From Bedellia somnulentella (taxonomy: Eukaryota > Arthropoda > Insecta > Lepidoptera > Bedelliidae), in contig OY755170.1 in assembly GCA_963576735.1 (NCBI GenBank), positions 18,522,875 to 18,586,874 on the forward strand: a stretch of 64,000 nt of DNA. Reading direction: 5' to 3'. Numbering within the stretch: position 1 is the first letter of the stretch; every line of letters begins with the position of its first letter. Under the pieces are notes generated by a model. The model saw only the letters and a program-made list of their open reading frames with translations. It was not told where the DNA came from and ran no database searches. Both the position numbers and the translations under genes were made by a program. Shown here piece after piece: positions 56,010-64,000 of the stretch.

Positions 56010-56360
56010 TAAGTTTAACCATTGAGGCTGCACACGCGACGGAAGCTTAAAAAATGGAGTAACTTCTCCCGTTTTCCCAAAATTTCCCAAAATTCCCCTT
56101 TACTACTCTGCTGGAAAGTATACAAAAACCTTTGCAGGTGTATGAAGAATAATTGTACCAAGTTTCGTTCAAATCCGTCGAGTAGTTTTTGTTTCCATAA
56201 GGAACATACAAACCGACAGACAGACAGACAGACAGACAAAAATTTTACTGATTGCATTTTTGGCATCAGTATCGATCCCTAATCACCACCTGATGGTTAT
56301 TTTGAAAATATATTTCATGTACAGAATTGACCTCTCTACAGATTTATTATAAGTATAGAT
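56010..56360. repeat. Transposon end with (GACA)n microsatellite
   Basis: The region with CAAGTTTCGTTCAAATCCGT, AACATACAAACCGACAGACA and five GACA units (56216-56239) is the usual 5'-end context of lepidopteran Helitron- or LINE-type repeats. Open frames on both strands over it are not coding. Confidence 0.5.
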
Positions 56361-57669
56361 TTATTTAACTTCATCTCAAGGTACAAATATTTTTTATTAC
56401 ATTACATGCGCATTTATATACTTATTCTACAGTCTCTCTCTTTTAACACTATTTTGGTGTCCAATTTTCTTCATAAAGGGTATTCAACCGCGTCATGATC
56501 AGATAAAAAGGATTCAGAGATTTGCTGTGTACCTTGTATGACTTTATATACTACTTTCAAAAGCCTTCGGTTATGCTTACATTCTATATTTAGTTATCAA
56601 TTGGTAAATAATCGAAATAGCATTTGAGTGATCAAGTCTAATGAGCATCAAAAACTTATCAATTGAAACTACAATACCAAACCCAATAAACAAAAACGTC
56701 GTATAAGTCATTATTTGTACGACATAAAGTTGAATAGCTGTCCTATAACAGTAATTAGATAATTACTAGGTCCTATAGATGTATTTAATTTAACTATTTA
56801 GTCGTGCGACGAATATGTTATATTAAACTAGTCATAGCAACGTTGGCAAGACTAAAGTATATCACGTTTTATTAAAGTTTTAGCTAATACGTTTGTACGA
56901 CCACGCAATAGTCATACTAACGTTACAGTCGAATAAACGTTTCCAACTGACAAAATTTGGTGCTTGGCAAACCATTATATGATATTTATATAATGCAGTA
57001 GTTGTATACAGGTTTTAACATTGACGTTTATAAAACGGTCACTAGTATGTCATACAGCAGTCAATTTAAGACACTTAAATGACTTGGTTGTTTGATTACA
57101 ACTCAAATATAACTTTTATATTACATAATGTCCATTTAATGTCATGCCCTGACTTTGTAGTCACATTAGAGTTAAGTTTTGACCTTAAAACGCCTTGGCC
57201 GCCATATTTACGTAACGTTTGATGCGAAAAATGATATCGAATTATTCAGGGAGAAAACTTAAACATAGTGGAGCTTTCAAAAAAACAGTATCTCGACATT
57301 ACGAATTATTAAAAGTACAAGGCTACCTTGGCATTAACCACAAATAATGTTAAAGAAGAAAAGGGTACAACGCAAGAGCAACAAATGGTTCAGTACTAAT
57401 TTAGTTTATTAAGTATTAAAATATCGCTAAGGATTTTTTACGATATCGAATTTTCTTTATATGAGTAAATGTTTTATTAATTGATAAATTTAAAAAATAA
57501 TGTTAAAATGGTTTTATTTAATACATGTGATATTTTATTCAATTTTGTTAGCAGTTATACAGCTGAATTTGTTAAAAGTGTTCCTAATACGGCCACCGTA
57601 AAATATATGGTAAACTTTTCATCAGTCATCTTTGTTTTGGTATTTATTAAAATGTAATGTTTTTGATTT
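56361..57669. other. Intergenic, nothing recognised
   Basis: AT-rich; no gene, RNA or clear repeat boundary seen. Confidence 0.5.
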
Positions 57670-57915
57670 CTCGCCGTGTAGTGTCGGCTTAGAATAGCAC
57701 TACCTCGTTTCTGTACGTAAGAGGCGACTAACGGTATTGGGTCTTTTAAGGGATTATTGTTCGATGCGGTTGGAGACCCATCACCAACAACCTTTACTTA
57801 ACCATCTTTTCCTCACTCAATTTTCCAGGAGCGGCTGAGGATTTTCTAATTCCTTAGCTCTGGATACCCCTTCTAGGGATTTGTGGCCGTGAGTATATGT
57901 GTGTATGTATGTATA
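57670..57915 (+). repeat. SINE-like repeat family, full-length reference copy
   Basis: Runs from CGCCGTGTAGTGTCGGCTTA through GTAAGAGGCGACTAACGGTA, CGATGCGGTTGGAGACCCAT, CCATCTTTTCCTCACTCAAT and CTAATTCCTTAGCTCTGGAT to a GTATGTATGTATA tail. At least ten partial copies exist in this window. The simple-repeat tail suggests retroposition, but a clear A/B-box pair is not visible. Confidence 0.85.
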
Positions 57916-58533
57916 TTTTCAGAAGACTATCTTAGTGATTATTGTCTTGTCACTGTCCATTAAAAAGAAATGCATAATATAATCGGATACAGATAATGAA
58001 AAAGACAAAAGCTTTCAGGAGGATTTGAAATATTGGACTCTTGACTCTAAAATTTCTCATCGTGCACTCAAAAGTTTATACATATGTGTGATATGACTAA
58101 CATCATTAAATCGGAATCTACGTATTTTGTAGAGAATGTCAAATGTTAAATTGTTGGCATTCCTTATAATGAATATGTATATTTTGTTCCTCTCGTCCAT
58201 ACTTTGTTAAGGATTTATTCAAAATAAATTAAATATAATTATTGATTTTAAGTATTTTAATTACCATGTGAAATCATGAATAGAAAATTGTATGCTTATT
58301 GAAACAATAATTAGAATATGATACAAATATTCAACCATATTTCCGATAGAAGTTACTTATAATTTTTTCTTTACTTTTGCTAAGAATGGGTTTTACCTGA
58401 AATAAATTTAAAGATAATTAATTTAGGTTAATGTTGACACATTAAAAAAAACTATTATAAAAATACATTTACATACCTTTTACATTTGGCGATTTATCTA
58501 ATTTTAATTAACGAATATTGTTATAGTATGAAA

Positions 58534-58610
58534 ACGCAGAAAAACTAAGACTGGATGTGGAGGTTCCCGGCTTTCAGACCTCCACATCAGGTCTTACTTT
58601 TCTTCTGCGT
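58534..58610 (+). ncRNA. Candidate microRNA-type hairpin
   Basis: Left arm 58534-58564 and right arm 58578-58610 pair over about 25 of 31 positions: an 8-bp base (ACGCAGAA), a small internal loop, 6 bp (TAAGAC), a 2-nt mismatch and an 11-bp apical stem (GATGTGGAGGT). The loop is 13 nt. AGTA/TACT outside can add a lower stem. Arm length, bulge pattern and single-copy AT-rich flanks suit a pre-miRNA. I do not recognise a known miRNA; a small MITE is the main alternative. Confidence 0.5.
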
Positions 58611-58619
58611 ATCTGTACT

Positions 58620-60000
58620 ACAACGCTATTTGTTATATGTATAAAAAAATAATTAAATGTTATAAGGAACCCTAATAGCTAGCTTTAATGGCGTATTGCA
58701 TGGTCTTCAAATACCCTTAAAAAGACTTTGTGTTTTTAAAACGTCATAAAGAGGTAAGTATGCAACCAAAGCAATATGTCTGACATTTTTAAAAATAAAT
58801 TTATTTTTGGTAATAAAAATATGATGTTTTAAACACAAAACTAAGATGGGGCATGAAAATATGAATTGTATTTACATAGGTATATTATCGTAAAACTTAA
58901 ATTCCCAGTCGAACTAAACGGTATTAAAGACAAATATTGTATGCAAAATATGAAAGTCACATAATACTCTCATTTCTTTTCCCTTACTTCCTTGTAATTA
59001 TTTATCTTGCAATTAAATCTCCAAATAAAAACAACAACTAACAAGAAATATTAAGCAGCCTTTCAGGGGTTGTTACTAGACTGATATAAAACGTTTTAAT
59101 AATTCAAAAACATCTGTGCGACCGCAATATAACCAAACAGGTGGTTGTAAAGTTACGGTGCGACTACTGCGCGATGAAAGTGGTAATTCATAAACGTTCA
59201 CACGATTTTTAAATGACGTTAACGGAGTCTTCTTCTGACTTTTGTATGACCATTATACAACATTGAAGGTCGTATAATTGGGGCCCTTTTCGCGTTTAGT
59301 AAACGTTATTATAACATTAGTGTGACATAGCTTTTACGAATAGTGGTAACAAAATAACGTTAACGACTGAACGACTGACGATTGAACGACTTTAAATTGT
59401 TAATTGGGAACATACACAAACACATATTCAAACCTTTCATACTTACTTTGACTACATTCCATTACCTTTTTAAGTCATAACAATCACATCACCTTACCAA
59501 CTCAATCATACCACACACAGCGATCACTTCATAGAATCTTCATGCCATATATGTATGCAACGCTATCTCTTCCATCGCCCCGTACTAAAACAAACGCAAA
59601 TATCAGCCTAGCAACAAGCAACATTTTAACTCAATACTCTTATTTTCGTCATTCAATGAACCCTTTGCTTAAATTCATTTATAAGCTATCTAATTCGTTC
59701 GTCTTCACTCTGAGATTTCTTAACATTTTTTACCATCCGAAAACATAGTTTCTTTTTTTAAAATAACATTTCCGTTTACAAATTTCATTATAATATTGAA
59801 ATCAACTTGTTCTCATTATGCTTTATATAAACTTAATGTTTTAATATTTATGTTATTTATATAGCCAAGACGATCTCATAACATATTGAATGAAAATCAT
59901 TTTAAAAGAGAATCGTACATGTAATACACCAGACATAATTGGTTTATTTATTAACTTACTACATAGTTCACATGTTGTGTCATAAAGTATATCGTGTATA
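58620..60000. other. Intergenic, nothing recognised
   Basis: AT-rich; the open frame at 59542-59748 has no recognisable domain. Confidence 0.5.
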
Positions 60001-60006
60001 TATTTA

Positions 60007-60449
60007 TCCCACCAAAAACATTTTAAATGTAAAAAATGCTAGCCAAGCAAATACAATACAAAAATTTATAATATGTTAACTAAAAGACTTCGAAGACAAA
60101 AGGATTGATATCTGAATGGTTGCCAAGCACTGCAGATAATCCTGAAATACAAAGTAGATAACAAGTTAAATTAAAGTTTTGATTTAACTTGGCTCGTTTC
60201 CACATACGAGTTATCATGATAATCAACTTATCTGCTAGGTACATTTTAATTTGATTTTGTTAGCCAAATTAAATCAAAACTTTAATTTAACTTGTTATCT
60301 ACTTTGTATTTCAGGATTATCTGCAGTGCTTGGCAACCATTCAGATATCAATCCTTTTGTCTGCGAAGTCTTTTAGTTAACATATTATAAATTTTTGTAT
60401 TGTATTTGCTTGGCTAGCATTTTTTACATTTAAAATGTTTTTGGTGGGA
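60007..60449. mobile_element. Near-perfect long palindrome, TA-flanked MITE
   Basis: 60007-60194 and 60262-60449 are inverted copies of 188 bp with about two differences; the spacer is 67 bp. Ends are TCCCACCAAAAACATTTT. TA lies on each side (60005-60006, 60450-60451), as in Tc1/mariner-type insertions. No protein is encoded. Confidence 0.88.
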
Positions 60450-60639
60450 TATCATTAATTTTTGTTAAGAAATAAGTTGGTATTTTTTTTTCTGCGTTTG
60501 ATTTTGTACCTACCTTACTATCTATCTACTATTTTAATCAAACAAATCAATGAATTTGGCAAAAGAAACAAACCTACAAACAACCCAATCCCAAAACAAT
60601 CAGCAAGAAAAAAAGCAGAATTTACAACACCGTTACCAG

Positions 60640-60860
60640 CTGTAACTCATACGACGACGAAGCATAAAACTCAACCTTATAGGCGGGATTTCGCTAGACA
60701 ACCGAACAGCATGGGGTCGCTCGCGCGTATGAGCGCGGCTGGCGCTCGCTTTGGTACGTTCGCAGATCCCGTCATGCCCCGCCCCTACCCCTTACCCCGC
60801 GCGTCTTGCCCTGTGATCTCCTGTGGCCCCACGCTTGTAGCGACGTGGTAGCGACTAAGT
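60640..60860. repeat. GC-rich unassigned repeat
   Basis: A sharply GC-rich island (GGGGTCGCTCGCGCGTATGA; CGTCATGCCCCGCCCCTACC; GTAGCGACGTGGTAGCGAC) in AT-rich DNA. The plus-strand open frame across it has no domain. It is probably a transposon fragment. Confidence 0.4.
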
Positions 60861-61364
60861 TTAAGTTAGTTTATGTTATTTCATGTATTTAATTATCATT
60901 ATTACAATCATAAATAGTATTGTGTTATGATTATGAGCGCTGACATTACACAAAATCAAATCATTTTATTTAATTTCCGTAGGTTTAATGATTAGTAGGT
61001 ATCTATGTATTATGAAAACGCTATCCGATGTTGTGTCATACTGTATGACTCATACAATGGTCGCCGTTTTGCTGACATGAGATAGGTACTAGGTATTATG
61101 ATACCTATTAATTAGTACGACAGGAATCGAATCTGAGTTTTTATATATTGAAGAAATGTATTGCTATTGTTCTCAACCAACCGGGCTATGCTAGTACAGT
61201 TAGTACCTATACTCATAGTTTGAGTTTTGTAATTGCAAATAACTTTAGCGTCGAAGTTTAATGAATGATCAAGTAAGTATGCATATCATACCTAAACGTA
61301 TTCAGAACGGAGTTTTATATTAGCGTCAACAACATTTCATCATGGGATTTATTATGACTTATAT

Positions 61365-61772
61365 AAAAAATGTTCTTGTGAGGGAAATATTGAAAAATCT
61401 CAAAAATTCTCTTTTTTCAGATTTTTTTTTGTTAATATTTGATCACCGACCTGGATGCCGAATTTCAACTTCCTGGGATATCTGGAAGTGGGTTCGCTTT
61501 TTGATATATATGTCAGTGAGTCACTAAAACAATCGCGATTTTTTGACGTTTATATCTTAATAACCCTTTGTTATGTATTTATGGAAATTGGGCTACTAGA
61601 TTGTATCCTTGATATCAACAAATGAGCCAAATTGGTTGGTTTATGTTGATTAGATTTTGAGTTATGATGGTGTAAAAAGTCGCTCCAAATGGTTCGTGTA
61701 ATATACACATACGGTGCGCGCTCGCCGCCTTGGCTTGGCTTGACGCACTGCCGTGCGTCTTGATATTATTTG
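61365..61772 (+). repeat. Second copy of the 46495-46905 repeat
   Basis: More than 95% similar by eye to 46495-46905, same orientation: GATCACCGACCTGGATGCCG, GTCGCTCCAAATGGTTCGTG, CGGTGCGCGCTCGCCGCCTT. Confidence 0.88.
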
Positions 61773-62712
61773 TCCTTAAACAAAAGTATACTAATTATTC
61801 AATTAAATATATTTAAATGTCTTTACTATAAAATATTATCAACCTAAAACCACAAAAATTAGGAGCACTAAATGTAACGTTTCATTATTCATATTTTATA
61901 TGTAAAATTAGTTAATTATTGTTAATACACAAGTCTTATTATAATTACGCACCGTACCACTGATGTCATTGCCAGTCACTCAAGATTGTTAAATATTCGC
62001 ACAGATTATTTTCAAGGTGATAAGCACGTCCTCAGATCACTCAATGGAATCCAAGCTGGTCCCATTTTTCGGTCCTGGGTATGTCCGTTTAGGATTAAGT
62101 ATTAAATCCTTAGATAAAAATAAAAGAAGAAGATGCGGCGTGAGCGTACAAATTGTCAACTAAATATGGGCCTTATCGGTTTATCACAACACCGCACTAC
62201 ATCCATACGAACTGATACGAACACACACGACATGACGCAAAGATAAAGATAGAGCGATGGGCTCGTATAGTCTGTCTCTGTCACTTAAACATGTCAGATT
62301 TCAAGGATAAAATGGCCGAAATTAATAATATTTTGCTTGTAAATATATTTTTGGTGTATTTACGCATGAAACGTGATTCCCTGTGATTTGTTTTTACGCC
62401 TTGAATGATTTGTGCACTGAATAAAGGCACAGCCAGGCATTTTAAGCGCGAATTGCATGAAAATTTTAATTTCGATGTCAAAGATTATGTCAGCTCGTCG
62501 ACTTGAAGTATCGTAGCGGACTAAACTCGACTGAAGCAAACCAAGTACATTGTACTCAGTTTAGTAGGACCACGCGCGGGCAGAGGTTGCCGCATCTTTC
62601 TTTTATTTTTATTTAAGATTAAATCACACATTCACCAAATTGAATAAAAATATACAATTAGAATTATTATTTTACCAATCGTGTAAAATTTTATTTCTTT
62701 GTTTGTATTGTA

Positions 62713-63897
62713 CTAGCGACCCGCCCCGGCTTCGCACGGGTGCAATGCAAAATATACCTACTACAGAATGTCCTTATACGCAACGTTCACAGCTTTTTTG
62801 TCATTAGCCAATACAAACATGTTTTGCTTAGACGTTACTCTTGACAGCGCGACATATAATTGGCCATGTGAAAAACACTCAACTCTCAAGTCTAATCCTG
62901 CAACGTTAAAAGTTTGACACCGCGATTTATTAATGGTCATTGCAAAAGATATCTTTACCGGAAATTGTAGGCGTTTAAATTGGAACGGTAAATCTGATGG
63001 TATCAGAGGAATTCGGGGAATTAGTACATCTTCTCCGGTACCACATCAGGTGAGTATTGTGCACTCTATTATGAATTTTTTTAGTGATTTTACCAGCAAA
63101 CGTGTGCCATTGCAGAGCTTAGGAGGATTCAGATTTCTTAATAAAATAACAGGACAACCTACTTTCACACTCTCAATAAAAGTTAAAAGATAATCAACAA
63201 CAAAAGATACTTATTCTATTCAGTTTAATTAATTCTTGATATTTTCCTCGCTAGAGAGCTCTGATAAGCGCGTGCGATCGCTGCAAATCATAAAGTGCTG
63301 TAAGGCGAAGCGCGGCCATCGACGCGCTATTTATAGGCACGCGCCGTCCGGCGCAAACAACTACGACCCTGCATTTTAAATTTGTAATATCTTCGGTAAT
63401 ATTCACTTAAATTACATGCTATAAAAAGCATATTAATCTATAATAAATGCACAATTTATTTAAGGTACTTAATTGGATAAGGATTAATGCTGTATTGTTT
63501 AAAATCACTTCGTAAATAACCATTTTTTAGTAAAGAATAAAAATGGTTATGCTGGGTTATCCCTAAGAGATAGACATATAGCATCGCGGACTTTTTTGTT
63601 GAACTTTTTAAGGTGAACAATACTGTAGTACATTATTTTGGTCTATCTCGTAGGGTTCAGCCAGCGTTTGCAATATAAGCGCAAAAAAACGTGCTTATTT
63701 ACGACATCACATTAGAAACCTTTAAATTTATCAGTGTTTCTCTACTATATTATGCATTAATTATACATACAAACCTTCCTTAAGAATCACTCTATCCATT
63801 AAAAAAAACCGCATCAAAATCCGTTGCGTAGTTTTAAAGATCTAAGCATACATACGGACATACAGCGAAAGCGACTTTGTTTTATACTATGTATTGA
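62713..63897 (-). mobile_element. Helitron, deletion derivative with helicase remnant
   Basis: On the minus strand it starts TCAATACATAGTATAAAACA (63897) and ends with a GC-rich hairpin region CGTGCGAAGCCGGGGCGGGT and CTAG (62713), placed between A and T. These are the 5'-TC and 3'-CTRR rules for Helitrons. Most of the Rep/helicase is gone. Confidence 0.88.
62761..63180 (-). pseudogene. Helitron helicase C-terminal remnant
   Basis: The minus strand encodes KVGCPVILLRNLNPPKLCNG, FIIECTILT, an in-frame TGA, CGTGEDVLIPRIPLIPSDLP, FQFKRLQFPVKISFAMTINK, VECFSHGQLYVALSRVTSKQ and NVAYKDIL before a TAG. This is the end of the PIF1-like helicase domain of Helitron transposases, with helicase motifs V and VI (TINKSRCQT, YVALSRV). 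One internal stop replaces the conserved Gly of ILTG; otherwise the frame is preserved. The N-terminal Rep nuclease is missing. Confidence 0.9.
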
Positions 63898-64000
63898 TAA
63901 CACTTATATTTCACCACTTTGCACTCTATTGAAATTTTGAATTCTTGTTCCCGTGTGCAGCAGCGCAGCCACTAGGCCGCACTGGCAGGGTCGCCATGCA

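Noticed and set aside
1..64000. CRISPR array, bacterial operon, rRNA or integrated virus
   Set aside because: No regularly spaced repeats, no bacterial gene organisation, no rRNA sequence and no viral replication or capsid genes were seen. Repeats are dispersed or inverted transposon parts.

Overview
This is animal nuclear DNA, almost certainly from a moth or butterfly. The evidence is an intron-rich gene for an insect IGF-II mRNA-binding protein (Imp) and a dense set of transposons of types common in Lepidoptera: Helitrons ending in CTAG, tRNA-derived SINEs, RTE, Jockey and CR1-like LINEs, hAT elements, and a P-like element with a THAP domain. There are no bacterial operons, CRISPR arrays or rRNA genes. 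One 200-base assembly gap lies at 31845-32044.

The only cellular protein gene I can support is Imp, on the + strand. Nine coding exons (6113-31615) join in consistent phase and encode 559 residues: two RRM domains, an RGG-rich linker and four KH domains with GRQG, GKGG, GTKG and GKGG loops. The conserved last coding exon is not visible and probably lies in the gap. A repeat-poor stretch (32045-about 36640) looks like a long 3' UTR and carries two perfect let-7 seed-match octamers. A short ATG exon at 10715-10773, with a strong Kozak context and a splice donor, is in phase with the RRM2 exon. It predicts an isoform that starts from an internal promoter and lacks RRM1. Imp is Z-linked in the silkworm and helps direct male dsx splicing there; whether this window is Z-linked is inference.

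Layout: 1-6 kb is repeats, including a LINE reverse transcriptase running off the left edge. 6.1-31.6 kb is Imp, whose introns hold a decayed Gypsy gag-protease, several MITEs, two hAT elements, a tRNA-SINE, a decayed LINE and an internally deleted GC-rich Jockey element. 32-36.6 kb is the presumed 3' UTR. 36.7-64 kb is intergenic and almost entirely mobile DNA: foldback elements, a P-superfamily derivative with THAP exons, Helitrons inside Helitrons, and a deep nest at 48.6-54.8 kb.

Several insertions can be proved within the window because an uninterrupted copy is also present: a hAT in a Harbinger-like MITE (8-bp duplication), a Helitron in a Helitron (exact A/T site), and a DNA transposon in a foldback arm (ATTT duplication). 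Two non-repeat candidates also stand out: a microRNA-like hairpin at 58534-58610 and a near-perfect 188-bp inverted repeat at 60007-60449.
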